Below are positions 48,042 to 56,756 of a stretch of DNA of 64,000 nt, in pieces (the first letter of the stretch is position 1; every line of letters begins with the position of its first letter). The notes under the pieces are model-generated. The model was not told the origin of the DNA. It made no database searches and saw nothing but the letters and a program-made list of their open reading frames with translations. A program made the position numbers and the translations under genes. The DNA comes from Neorhizobium galegae bv. officinalis (GTDB lineage Bacteria > Pseudomonadota > Alphaproteobacteria > Rhizobiales > Rhizobiaceae): assembly GCA_000985875.1 (NCBI GenBank), contig CCRI01000004.1:372001-436000 (forward strand). The letters run 5' to 3'.

Positions 48042-49820
48042 ATGTCGCAGAATTCCGAAGGTGTAGTGCCGGCCTTCGAACTTTCCCTGGGTGGTCAGCT
48101 CCGCATGATGGGCAGAGCATTCTGGAATGCGCCGGTGCGCAATCGCGTTCTGGTGCTGATCGTGGCGCTGCTCCTGGTCATCTTCGCAACCACCTATGCG
48201 ACATACCGATTGAACGAGTGGAACGGGCCGTTCTATGATGCGCTGGAACGGCGCGACATGCCGGAATTCTTAAACCAGCTCGTCGTCTTTGGTGTCATCG
48301 CCTTTTCGCTGACCCTGCTCAACGTCGTCCAGCAATGGCTCAATCAGATCACTGCGATGCGGATGCGCGAGGGGTTGGCGCGCGATCTCGCCGACGTCTG
48401 GCTGAAGCCCGGCCGGGCGCTGAAGCTCGCCGGGGCCGGCGCGATCGCCAACAATCCCGACCAGCGGCTGCACGAGGACACCCGCATCCTGGCGGAAAAC
48501 ACCACGGCGCTGGCGATCGGGCTCGTCAACTCCACCATTCTGCTGGCGAGCTTCATCGGTGTCCTCTGGGCGATATCGTCGGATTTCGTCTTCCATTTCG
48601 GCGGCCGCACCATTTCGATCCCCGGCTACATGGTTTGGACGACGATCCTCTATGCGCTGCTGGGTTCGGTGCTGAGCAACGTGGTCGGCAACCTGCTGCC
48701 GCGGCTCAATGCGGAGCGTTATGCGCGCGAAGCGGACCTGCGCTCAGCCCTGGTGCGCGCCAACGAGAACCTGAAGCCGATCGCGCTGGCGCGCGGCGAG
48801 GCGAACGAACTCACCCGTGTGCATTTCGCGATCGACGGGGTGCTGGGCATGCTGCGCAAGCTTGCCTGGGCGCTCGCCAATCTCACCTGGGTGTCGGCCG
48901 GGTTCGGCTGGCTGGCGCTGGTGGCACCGATTATCATCGCCTCGCCGATGTATTTTTCGGGCGAGCTTTCCTTCGGTGGGCTGATGATGGCTGTCGGTGC
49001 CTTCAACCAGGTCAACCAGGCGCTCCGCTGGTATGTCGTCAATTTCAGCGTCATCGCCGACTGGCGCGCGACGCTGAACCGCGTCTCGTCCTTCCGCAAC
49101 GCGCTGCTGCTCATGGATACGCCGGCCAAGAAGGGCGGGGTGATCGCCTATCGCGAGGCGCAGCAAGGCGAGGGCATCAGCCTTTGCGGAATTACGGTCT
49201 ATGGCGAGCCCGATCTGGCAGAGGCGGGACACGGGGTGCGCGTGGTGGAAGGCGATTGCGCCATCAAGCCGGGCGAACGGGTGATGGTCAACGGTGACCC
49301 GGGCGCCGACCGGCATCTGTTCTTTCAGGCGCTGGCAGGCATCTGGCCCTGGGGGCGCGGCGAGATCGGCCTGCCGCCGGTGGACAGCATGATCATGATG
49401 CCGCAGGACGGATACCTGCCGACGGCGACGCTGCGCGAGGTGATGATCTCTCCCGCCGGACTGACCGGCGCCGATGACAAGGCGCTGAAGCAAGCCCTCG
49501 AAAAGGTCGGGCTCGGCCGTCTCGTGGGCAGGCTGGACGACGTGGAGCGCTGGGACCGGCTGCTCGACAAGGACGAGGAGGCATCGCTCGCGATCGCCAA
49601 CGCGTTGCTGCGCAAGCCGGCCTGGCTGATCATGGACGACGTGCTGGAAGGCCTGGAGCCGGAAACCCAGGAACGGCTGCTGAACGTGCTCAGCCGTCTC
49701 GACGGTGTGACGCTCATCTATATCGGCCGTTCGGAAGAGTTCCGGGCCAAGTTCTCGCCGCGCCTCTTCCACCTCTCGCCGCTTCACGCGCATGCGAAAA
49801 AGAAGAAGGAAGAGGCATGA
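48042..49820 (+). CDS. SbmA/BacA-like ABC membrane protein with degenerate ATPase domain
   Basis: A 592-residue protein of the ABC_membrane_2 family (SbmA/BacA, peroxisomal ABCD-like). Residues about 30-360 have six helices and the family motifs EWNGPFYDALERRD, NPDQRLHEDTR and NVVGNLLPRLNAERYAREADLR. The C-terminal domain aligns with an ABC nucleotide-binding domain but lacks its motifs: the Walker A position reads NGDPGADRH (417-425) with no GKS/T, the LSGGQ position reads LLDKDEEA (507-514), Walker B is IMDDVLEG, and the H-loop is IGRSEE. The Q-loop (MMPQDGYLP) is kept. It probably cannot hydrolyse ATP; transport could be proton-driven as in SbmA. Substrate unknown. It is followed directly by the DUF1003 gene. 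Confidence 0.88.
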   Translation: MSQNSEGVVPAFELSLGGQLRMMGRAFWNAPVRNRVLVLIVALLLVIFATTYATYRLNEWNGPFYDALERRDMPEFLNQLVVFGVIAFSLTLLNVVQQWLNQITAMRMREGLARDLADVWLKPGRALKLAGAGAIANNPDQRLHEDTRILAENTTALAIGLVNSTILLASFIGVLWAISSDFVFHFGGRTISIPGYMVWTTILYALLGSVLSNVVGNLLPRLNAERYAREADLRSALVRANENLKPIALARGEANELTRVHFAIDGVLGMLRKLAWALANLTWVSAGFGWLALVAPIIIASPMYFSGELSFGGLMMAVGAFNQVNQALRWYVVNFSVIADWRATLNRVSSFRNALLLMDTPAKKGGVIAYREAQQGEGISLCGITVYGEPDLAEAGHGVRVVEGDCAIKPGERVMVNGDPGADRHLFFQALAGIWPWGRGEIGLPPVDSMIMMPQDGYLPTATLREVMISPAGLTGADDKALKQALEKVGLGRLVGRLDDVERWDRLLDKDEEASLAIANALLRKPAWLIMDDVLEGLEPETQERLLNVLSRLDGVTLIYIGRSEEFRAKFSPRLFHLSPLHAHAKKKKEEA

Positions 49821-49821
49821 C

Positions 49822-50544
49822 ATGGGCAGGCATATGACGTCCGCCAAGACCGGACAATGCATCGTCTGCGGCCGCACCTTCCCACTCTCGAAAATGCACA
49901 GGACCGGATATCTGCGACCGCATCTTGCCGAGATGATCGTCGAGGAGGTGAAGGACTGCGATGAGAACAGCCTGATCTGCGACGAGGACCTTGCCCGTTT
50001 CCGCCGCCGTTACGTGGAAAAGCTGCTGGACGAGGAGCGGGGCGAGCTCTCCGAACTCGACCGGCGCGTGCTGGACAGTTTCGAGAAGGGCGCTTCGACG
50101 GTGCAGAAGAGCGCTGCCGGCCTGCTCGAGCGCAATCCCACCTTCGGCGAGCGGGTGGCCGACAAGGTCGCCTCCTTCGGCGGCTCCTGGACCTTCATCC
50201 TGAGCTTTCTCGGCGTGCTCGTCGTGTGGATGGCGTTGAACGTCGTCGGCCTGTTCGCCCAGCCTTTCGACCCCTATCCGTTCATCCTGCTCAACCTGGT
50301 GCTCTCGTGCCTGGCGGCGCTGCAGGCGCCGGTCATCATGATGAGCCAACGCCGGCAGGAGGAGAAGGACCGGATGCGCTCGGAGAACGACTACATGATC
50401 AACCTGCGCGCCGAACTGGAAATCCGCCAGCTGCACGAAAAGATCGACCACCAGATGGCGCATCAATGGGAGCGGCTGGCAGAAATGCAGCAGATCCAGA
50501 TCGAGCTTCTGGAGCGGCATGGCGGCGGACGCAGCCCGAGCTAG
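49822..50544 (+). CDS. DUF1003 membrane protein
   Basis: A 240-residue protein. An N-terminal CIVCGRTFP-LSKM segment gives a Cys pair, followed by DENSLICDEDLARFRRRYVEKLLDEER. Two transmembrane helices (SWTFILSFLGVLVVWMALNVVG and FILLNLVLSCLAALQAPVIMMSQRRQEEKDRMRSENDY) form the DUF1003 core, and the C terminus is a coiled-coil-like charged helix. Function unknown. The start at 49822 lies one base after the stop of the SbmA-like gene, so they are cotranscribed. Confidence 0.87.
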   Translation: MGRHMTSAKTGQCIVCGRTFPLSKMHRTGYLRPHLAEMIVEEVKDCDENSLICDEDLARFRRRYVEKLLDEERGELSELDRRVLDSFEKGASTVQKSAAGLLERNPTFGERVADKVASFGGSWTFILSFLGVLVVWMALNVVGLFAQPFDPYPFILLNLVLSCLAALQAPVIMMSQRRQEEKDRMRSENDYMINLRAELEIRQLHEKIDHQMAHQWERLAEMQQIQIELLERHGGGRSPS

Positions 50545-50711
50545 GCTCGCCCGCGGGAGTTCGAAGAGGACGGCTGCAACCCCCAAGAATAACCTTGCGG
50601 AATTGCCGGCTTTTTGAACGTTTGCTCCACCTATTCTTAAAGAGCTGTGTGCTAAACGGTTTTCGCCGCTGGTTGAAGCATCTGCGGTTCCCAACCTTTC
50701 AGGATTCCCAG

Positions 50712-51209
50712 ATGAAAAAAACTCTTCTTATTGCCATGCTCGTCCTCGCCGCGCCCATGCTGGCCCAGGCGAAAACACTCAAGTTCCCGAGCGATGCTCC
50801 GATCGCCAGCATCAAGATCCCCGACAGCTGGAACCCGAAGGAAACCGACACCGGCGTCGATGCCACGTCCAGTGACGATGCCGTCTATCTTTCCGCCGAT
50901 GTCGCGGAGCTGAAGTCGATGGACAAGACCGTTTCGGAGGCCATCGATTTCCTGAAGGAGGTTGGCGTCACCGTCGATCCGAAGACGCTGAAGGAAACTC
51001 CGGTCGAGGAGTTCAACGGCATGCAGATGACCACGCTCGATTGGGACGGCAAGGACGAGAACGGTCCGGTGAGCGTCGGGCTTGCACTGATCCAGACGTC
51101 GCCGACCAAGGGTCTCGTCGTCACCTATTGGGGAACCAAGGGCGACGAGGAAAAGCACCAGAAGGAACTGGTCGATATCCTGTTGTCGATCAAGCCGATC
51201 GTAAAGTGA
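50712..51209 (+). CDS. Secreted hypothetical protein
   Basis: A 165-residue protein with an ordinary signal peptide (MKKTLLIAMLVLAAPMLAQA, cleavage after residue 20) and a small mature domain containing IASIKIPDSWNPKETDTGVDATS and DEKHQKELVDILLSIKPI. The sequence suggests a periplasmic beta-rich domain of the kind that often follows stress or membrane genes, but I do not recognise the family. The codon usage and signal peptide support a real gene. A 14-bp hairpin follows its stop and serves both this gene and the convergent hydrolase. Confidence 0.8.
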   Translation: MKKTLLIAMLVLAAPMLAQAKTLKFPSDAPIASIKIPDSWNPKETDTGVDATSSDDAVYLSADVAELKSMDKTVSEAIDFLKEVGVTVDPKTLKETPVEEFNGMQMTTLDWDGKDENGPVSVGLALIQTSPTKGLVVTYWGTKGDEEKHQKELVDILLSIKPIVK

Positions 51210-51213
51210 TACG

Positions 51214-51247
51214 GAAAGCGGCGGCGGTTGTTTCCGCCGCCGCTTTC
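51214..51247. terminator. Perfect 14-bp hairpin, bidirectional terminator
   Basis: GAAAGCGGCGGCGG (51214-51227) and its exact complement (51234-51247) flank a six-base loop between the convergent secreted-protein gene and the alpha/beta-hydrolase. T-runs are short on both sides, so efficiency is uncertain. Confidence 0.75.
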
Positions 51248-51275
51248 GGTTTCGCCGGACTGACCGGGCGAAAAG

Positions 51276-51986
51276 TCAGCCGATGAAATCGTGGATGATC
51301 CGGGCGACCTGTTCCGGCATTTCGAGCTGCAGCATGTGGCCGCTCGGCACTTCCATGGATACCCAGGACGGATCGGCGCTGACCCTGGCGTAGATGCCGG
51401 AGAAGATTTTTGACTGGTCGATACTGGCCGAGACGTAAAGCCTTTTCGTGATCTTCCGATAGTCACCCGAGAGCCTGATCTTCTGGATCATCGTCGCGAA
51501 CGGCTGCGGCGAACGGCTGGTCATGTAATGGCGCAGATGTTCCGGCACGCGGGTCGCGTGACGGGCAGGGGGCGGCACCGCGACGCCGCCGAGTTCGCCG
51601 GCCATGGCGAGGTTGGCAAGCGCCACTTCCGGGCCGAGCAGATCGAGCGCCGACTGGCCGTTTTCCGGCAGGAAAGCGTCGAGATAGGTCAGGGTACGGA
51701 TGCGGGCCGCGAAACGGTCGGCGACGCCCGATATCACCATGCCGCCATAGGAATGGCCGACGAGGTCGAATTCTTCCAGGCCTTCCGCTTCGATGAGGCC
51801 GCAGACGTCGCCGATATGGGTGTCGAGATTGATGGCGCCCGAAAACAGGTGGGTGCGTTCACCGAGCCCGGTGAGGCTCGGCACGAAGACCTGGTGACCC
51901 ATGCCCCGCAGCAGATCGGCGACCGGCGTCCAGCTCGCGCTCGACCCCCAGGCCCCCTGAACCAGAACGATTTTGCGACTGGCCAT
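51276..51986 (-). CDS. Alpha/beta-fold hydrolase
   Basis: A 236-residue hydrolase of the esterase/salicylate-esterase-like group. LVQGAWGSSASW near residue 8 forms the oxyanion region, LVGHSYGGMV has the nucleophile Ser79, LTYLDAFLPENGQS follows, and SGHMLQLEMPEQVA has the catalytic His. No signal peptide, so cytosolic. It is monocistronic; the substrate is unknown. Confidence 0.88.
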   Translation of the reverse strand: MASRKIVLVQGAWGSSASWTPVADLLRGMGHQVFVPSLTGLGERTHLFSGAINLDTHIGDVCGLIEAEGLEEFDLVGHSYGGMVISGVADRFAARIRTLTYLDAFLPENGQSALDLLGPEVALANLAMAGELGGVAVPPPARHATRVPEHLRHYMTSRSPQPFATMIQKIRLSGDYRKITKRLYVSASIDQSKIFSGIYARVSADPSWVSMEVPSGHMLQLEMPEQVARIIHDFIG

Positions 51987-52110
51987 TCATCCCCTCCCGT
52001 CTGAACGATGCCGGTTGTTTCCCATCCGGCTCCGGCCAAGTCAATGCGACAGGCGAGGGGACAGACTGGGATATCTCTATTGCAGGACAGCCGGTGATCG
52101 TCTTCTCCGA

Positions 52111-53163
52111 TCAGGACGACCAGGTGAGGCCGAACACGCGAAGCCAGTTTTCGATGGCGAATTTTCGCAAGGTAGGCTCGTCGAATCCGGCCTTGCGCAT
52201 GGCGTCGAAGAGATGCGGCAAGCCGCTTGCGTCGCCGATCTGGCGGGGTATGACGGTACCGTCGAAGTCTGAGCCGAGAGCCACTCTATCCGCTCCCACG
52301 CGGTCGATGAGATATTCGATGTGGCGGACCACAACATCGAGCGGCGTATCCGCGTCGAGATGGGCGTCGGCACGGATGTCGTAGACGGCGAGGTTGAAGC
52401 CGATGACGCCATCCGTATCGCGAATGGCATCGAGCTGCCGGTCGGTGAGATTGCGGGTCGAGGGGCATAGCGCATGGGCGCAGGCATGGGTGGCGACGAG
52501 GGGAGCGGTGCTCAAGGCCGCGACGTCCCAGAATCCGCGCTCATTGAGATGCGAGAGGTCGATCATGATGCCGAGAGCATTGCAGGTCCTGACCAGATTT
52601 CTGCCGAGATCAGTCAGTCCGGGACCGGTGTCGGGAGACCTTGGATAGGCAAAGGGAACGCCGTAACCGAAGATGTTCGGACGACTCCAGACCGGGCCGA
52701 GGGACCGGAGACCGGCTTCGTGCAAGCGATGGAGATAATCCAGATCCGGGTCGATCGCTTCGGCGCCCTCCATGTGAAGGACGACGGCAAAAGCGGAATC
52801 GGCACGGGCTGTCCTGATGCCGTCGACATCGGTCGCAGGCCGCATCCGACCGTTCGAACGCCGGATCAGTCCGCCGATTGCGGAAAGCTGCGCGTCGATC
52901 TGAAGGCGGGCGTAATCCAATGGCACGGCGTCGGCATACCGGACCTCGTATCCGTCGCTGGTGACGATAAGGTCGTTTTCCGGTTTGCGCTCGGGGCGGG
53001 CATAGAGAGCGAACAGGCCACCGATCAGGCGTCCTTCGAGTGCGCGAGGAAGATCGAGATGGCCTTCCTCAGACCGGGCCAGGAAATCGCGGCCGGTCGG
53101 TTCGTAGTCCACCATGAACTGGACCGCATCGTTATGCCCATCGAAGACTTCGATACTGTCCAT
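52111..53163 (-). CDS. Membrane dipeptidase, peptidase M19 family
   Basis: A 350-residue metallopeptidase. Zinc ligands are FDGHNDAV (His9, Asp11), HMEGAEAI (bridging Glu), THACAHALCPSTRNLTD (His residues) and the final Asp in GSDFDGTVIP. No signal peptide is seen at MDSIEVFDGHND, so this is a cytosolic member. Relatives hydrolyse dipeptides, including some with D-residues. It lies on the same strand as the helicase but with a 114-base gap, so it is likely an independent unit. Confidence 0.93.
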   Translation of the reverse strand: MDSIEVFDGHNDAVQFMVDYEPTGRDFLARSEEGHLDLPRALEGRLIGGLFALYARPERKPENDLIVTSDGYEVRYADAVPLDYARLQIDAQLSAIGGLIRRSNGRMRPATDVDGIRTARADSAFAVVLHMEGAEAIDPDLDYLHRLHEAGLRSLGPVWSRPNIFGYGVPFAYPRSPDTGPGLTDLGRNLVRTCNALGIMIDLSHLNERGFWDVAALSTAPLVATHACAHALCPSTRNLTDRQLDAIRDTDGVIGFNLAVYDIRADAHLDADTPLDVVVRHIEYLIDRVGADRVALGSDFDGTVIPRQIGDASGLPHLFDAMRKAGFDEPTLRKFAIENWLRVFGLTWSS

Positions 53164-53277
53164 GGGAGTTCAGCCCTCAAGGTCCGGGTTGGCAACGGCA
53201 TGTCGCAGCCGGTTCGATCGCCCGCTCATCCCACAGCCGGGTTAGAAGTTTGTGACAACAGGGGGGCTCGGGGCAGC

Positions 53278-55347
53278 CTAACGCCACATGCCGCGCATGC
53301 GGGCGGTGACGTCGATGCGGACCTGGTGGCGGGCCTGGCGTTCGGCGTCGGACATCGGCGCCACGACCGGCCAGGCGGCGGTTTCGAAGAATTGCAGCAG
53401 GGTGGCCGGGATGAAGCGGGTGCGGGCGGCGTAGACATGCCGGTCGCCCTGCGACGCCTGGCCGTGGACGAAGAAGCGCTGCGGCGTCATCAGGTGCAGG
53501 TGGTCCTTGGCCCGCGTCATCGCGACATAGAGGAGGCGGCGCTCCTCCTCGATCTCGGCGGTCGAGCCGACTCCGAGATCGGACGGGATGCAGCCGTCGA
53601 CGCAGTTCAAGAGGAAGACAGAGCGCCATTCCTGGCCCTTGGAGGAGTGGATGGTCGAGAGGATGAGGTAGTCCTCGTCGAGCAGGGGCGTGCCGGATTC
53701 GGCGCTGGTCGCATCCGGCGGGTCGAGGGTTAGTTCTGTGAGGAAGCGTTCGCGCGAGGTATAACCGGAGGCGATCTGTTCGAGTTGCAGCAGGTCGGCC
53801 TTGCGGGTTTCGGCATCCTCGTGAATTCGGATGAGATGCGGCTCGTACCATTGGCGGGCAAGGCCGATCTCGGAGGGCCAGCCCTGGCCCCGGCGCACTG
53901 CGGCGAGCATGTCGACGAAGGCCGGCCAGTCGGCGCCGGAGCGCGGCGGGGTGGGGATTTCCTGCAGCGCTGCGAGCGGTTCCGGGTCGGCGGCGATGGC
54001 GTCGAGGATCTTGCCGGCCGTCTGTGGGCCGATGCCGGGAATGAGCTGCATCAACCGGAAACCGGCGACGCGGTCGCGCGGATTCTGGGCGAAGCGCAGC
54101 GCGGCCAGCAGGTCCTTGACATGGGCGCTGTCGAGGAATTTCAGGCCGCCGAATTTCACGAAGGGGATGTTGCGGCGGGTGAGCTCGACTTCGAGCGGGC
54201 CGGAATGGTGCGAGGAGCGGAACAGCACGGCCTGCTGTTTGAGCGTTATGCCGGTTTCGCGGTTTTCGAGGATTTTTTCGACGATGTAATTGGCCTGTTC
54301 GGTCTCGTCCTTGACGGCGACGAGGCGGGGGCGCTCCTCGGACTGGCGGTCTGTCCACAGGTTCTTGGTGAAGCGCTCGCGGGCGAGGTCGATGACGCCG
54401 TTGGCGGCCGCCAGGATCGTGTTGGTCGAGCGGTAATTGCGGTCGAGCGTGACGATATTGGCCGGCGGATCGAACGTGTTCGGGAAATCGAGGATGTTGC
54501 GGATCGTCGCGGCGCGGAAGGAATAGATCGACTGGGCGTCGTCGCCGACGACGGTCAGCCCGATGCCGCCGGGCTTCATCGCCATCAGGATCGACGATTG
54601 CAGGCGGTTGGTGTCCTGGTATTCGTCGACCAGCACATGGTCGAAGCGGCCGCCGACATCTTCAGCAATCGCCGGTTCGCTCATCATCTGCGCCCAGTAG
54701 AGCAGGAGATCGTCGTAATCCAGCACGTTCTGGGCCTGCTTGGCCTCGACATAGGAGGCGAAGAGTTCGCGCAGCTGCGGTTCCCAGGCCGAGCACCAGG
54801 GAAAATGCAGTTTCAGCACCTCGTCGAGCGGCGTTTCGGAATTTACGGCGCGGGAATAGATCTGAAGACAGGTGCCCTTGGTCGGAAACCGGTTCTCTGT
54901 CTTCGAGAAGCCGAGTTCGTGGCGCACCAGGTTCATCAGGTCGGCGGAGTCTTCCCGGTCGTGGATGGTGAAATCGTGGTCGAGGCCGATCTGTTCGGCA
55001 TAGAGGCGCAAGAGGCGGGCGCCGATGCCGTGGAAAGTGCCGGCCCAGGCGAGCGCATCGGTCATGATGCCGGCATTGGCCCCCAGCACCTGCGCGCAGA
55101 TGCGCTCGACGCGGCGGCCCATTTCGGAAGCGGCGCGGCGGGAAAAGGTCATCAGCAGGATGCGGCGCGGATCGGCGCCCGAGACGATCAGGTGCGCGAC
55201 GCGGTGGGCGAGCGTGTTGGTCTTGCCGGAACCGGCGCCGGCGATGACCAGCAACGGGCCGGCCGCGCCGCCGTTCGGTACGTCGGAGCCGTGCTCCACC
55301 GCGCGCCGCTGCGCGTCGTTCAGCTTTTCCAGATAAGCAACAGCCAT
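53278..55347 (-). CDS. UvrD/Rep/PcrA-type ATP-dependent DNA helicase
   Basis: A 689-residue superfamily 1A helicase. Motif I is AGAGSGKT near residue 36, Ia TFSRRAASEM, II VLVDEYQDTN, III VVGDDAQSIYSFR, IV LDRNYRST, V TIHSSKGQEW, and VI VAMTRAKDHL, all intact, so it should unwind 3'-to-5'. It probably acts in repair or replication restart. The start is taken at 55347 (GGGAA upstream); an in-frame ATG at 55377 is an alternative without a good ribosome site. The C terminus ends in a basic MRGMWR. Confidence 0.94.
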   Translation of the reverse strand: MAVAYLEKLNDAQRRAVEHGSDVPNGGAAGPLLVIAGAGSGKTNTLAHRVAHLIVSGADPRRILLMTFSRRAASEMGRRVERICAQVLGANAGIMTDALAWAGTFHGIGARLLRLYAEQIGLDHDFTIHDREDSADLMNLVRHELGFSKTENRFPTKGTCLQIYSRAVNSETPLDEVLKLHFPWCSAWEPQLRELFASYVEAKQAQNVLDYDDLLLYWAQMMSEPAIAEDVGGRFDHVLVDEYQDTNRLQSSILMAMKPGGIGLTVVGDDAQSIYSFRAATIRNILDFPNTFDPPANIVTLDRNYRSTNTILAAANGVIDLARERFTKNLWTDRQSEERPRLVAVKDETEQANYIVEKILENRETGITLKQQAVLFRSSHHSGPLEVELTRRNIPFVKFGGLKFLDSAHVKDLLAALRFAQNPRDRVAGFRLMQLIPGIGPQTAGKILDAIAADPEPLAALQEIPTPPRSGADWPAFVDMLAAVRRGQGWPSEIGLARQWYEPHLIRIHEDAETRKADLLQLEQIASGYTSRERFLTELTLDPPDATSAESGTPLLDEDYLILSTIHSSKGQEWRSVFLLNCVDGCIPSDLGVGSTAEIEEERRLLYVAMTRAKDHLHLMTPQRFFVHGQASQGDRHVYAARTRFIPATLLQFFETAAWPVVAPMSDAERQARHQVRIDVTARMRGMWR

Positions 55348-55602
55348 GCCCGTTCCCGATGTGTTCGAATTAGCCATAGCTGATTCGGGCGCCTGCGCGG
55401 AAATCCGCGTCGGCACGTCTGCGGCAAGTCGCCAACTTGCCCGCGGGCCGGAACATTGCGACGATGCCACCGGCGGCATTTTCGCCCAAGTACAATTTGC
55501 ATGCCCAAGAGCCGGTGCCGCGATCAATTCGCGTCGGCGTCTGTATCCGTTTGTATTTTAAACGTAAATCACGCTTTCGTTACGCCTTTCATGCAAATAA
55601 AC

Positions 55603-55643
55603 TTGACCATAAATCTCTGCTTTGGTTATGAGGGGGCTCGTCA
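55603..55643 (+). promoter_or_regulatory. fbpABC promoter with an overlapping iron-type palindrome
   Basis: TTGACC (55603-55608), 17 bases, then TTATGA (55626-55631) is a plausible sigma-70 promoter. TGA-N9-TCA (55629-55643), the layout reported for RirA iron-responsive operators in rhizobia, overlaps its -10 and start region. The rest of the 324-base helicase/fbpA spacer is AT-rich and geneless. Confidence 0.5.
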
Positions 55644-55671
55644 AATTCCTGACTCTCTTGCGGAGGCGACC

Positions 55672-56685
55672 TTGAGAACTTCATTCACCTTGGCTGCGGG
55701 CGTTGTCCTGGCCTTTTCCGTTCTGTCCCTGTCATCGCCGGCTTCGGCGCAGGTGGCCGACAGTCTCACCATCTATAACGCCCAGCATGAAGGGCTGACC
55801 AAGGAATGGGTGAAGGCCTTCACGGAAGAGACCGGCATCGCGGTCACCATCCGCCAGGGCAGCGACCTCGAAATCGCCAACCAGATCGTCCAGGAGGGCG
55901 CCAATTCGCCGGCCGACGTGTTCCTGACCGAAAATTCGCCGGCCATGGTGCTGGTCGACGGCAAGGGCCTTTTCGCGCCGGTCGACAAGGCAACCCTCGA
56001 CCAGGTTCTGCCGGGTTTCCATCCGGCCAACGGCAACTGGGTCGGCATCGCTGCCCGCTCGACCGTTTTTGTCTATGACAAGACCAAGCTGACGCAGGAC
56101 AAGCTGCCGAAGTCGATGCTCGACCTCGCCAAGCCGGAATGGAAGGGCCGCTGGACGGCATCTCCGTCGGGCGCCGATTTCCAGGCGATCGTCGGGGCGT
56201 TGTTGCAGCTGAAGGGCGAAGAAGCGACCGCGGCCTGGCTGAAGGGCATGAAGGAAAACGCGACGCCGATCCGCGGCAATTCGACGGCGATGAAGGCGGT
56301 CAACGCCGGCCAGTTCGAAGGCGCTCTGATCTATCACTACTACTATTTCGGCGACGTCGCGAAGACCGGCGAGAATACCAAGAACATCGGCATGCACTAT
56401 TTCAAGAACCAGGATCCGGGTGCCTTCGTGTCGATCTCGGGCGGCGGCGTCCTCGCCTCCTCCAAGCACAAGGAACAGGCGCAGGCCTTCCTGAAGTGGG
56501 TCACCGGCAAGGGCGGCCAGAAGATCCTGCGCGACGGCACCTCCTTTGAATACGCCGTCGGCAAGGGCGAGGCTTCCAACAAGATGCTGACTCCCATCGC
56601 AGACCTGGCAGCCCCGAAGGTCGAGCCCTCGACGCTCAACAACGCCAAGGTCACCGACATGATGACCGCCGCCGGCCTGCTCTAA
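55672..56685 (+). CDS. fbpA: Ferric iron ABC transporter substrate-binding protein
   Basis: A 337-residue periplasmic binding protein. The TTG at 55672 has GGAGG six bases upstream and gives [27 protein letters not shown], a signal peptide cleaved after [29 protein letters not shown] is the FbpA/FutA N terminus, and [11 protein letters not shown] supplies the adjacent tyrosines that bind Fe(III). It delivers ferric iron to FbpB/FbpC. A 13-bp hairpin separates it from fbpB and may raise its level over the membrane subunits. Longer in-frame extensions to the left carry no family sequence. Confidence 0.95.
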   Translation: MRTSFTLAAGVVLAFSVLSLSSPASAQVADSLTIYNAQHEGLTKEWVKAFTEETGIAVTIRQGSDLEIANQIVQEGANSPADVFLTENSPAMVLVDGKGLFAPVDKATLDQVLPGFHPANGNWVGIAARSTVFVYDKTKLTQDKLPKSMLDLAKPEWKGRWTASPSGADFQAIVGALLQLKGEEATAAWLKGMKENATPIRGNSTAMKAVNAGQFEGALIYHYYYFGDVAKTGENTKNIGMHYFKNQDPGAFVSISGGGVLASSKHKEQAQAFLKWVTGKGGQKILRDGTSFEYAVGKGEASNKMLTPIADLAAPKVEPSTLNNAKVTDMMTAAGLL

Positions 56686-56708
56686 AAGCGGTCGATAACA
56701 GTTGCATG

Positions 56709-56739
56709 GAGACATCGCAGGGCGTACCTGCGATGTCTC
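56709..56739 (+). terminator. Intercistronic hairpin between fbpA and fbpB
   Basis: GAGACATCGCAGG (56709-56721) and its exact complement (56727-56739) form a 13-bp stem with a five-base loop, 23 bases after the fbpA stop, followed by GTATTTT. It probably works as a partial terminator or 3' mRNA protector that raises the binding protein relative to the permease. Confidence 0.7.
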
Positions 56740-56756
56740 GTATTTTCGGACCGGCA

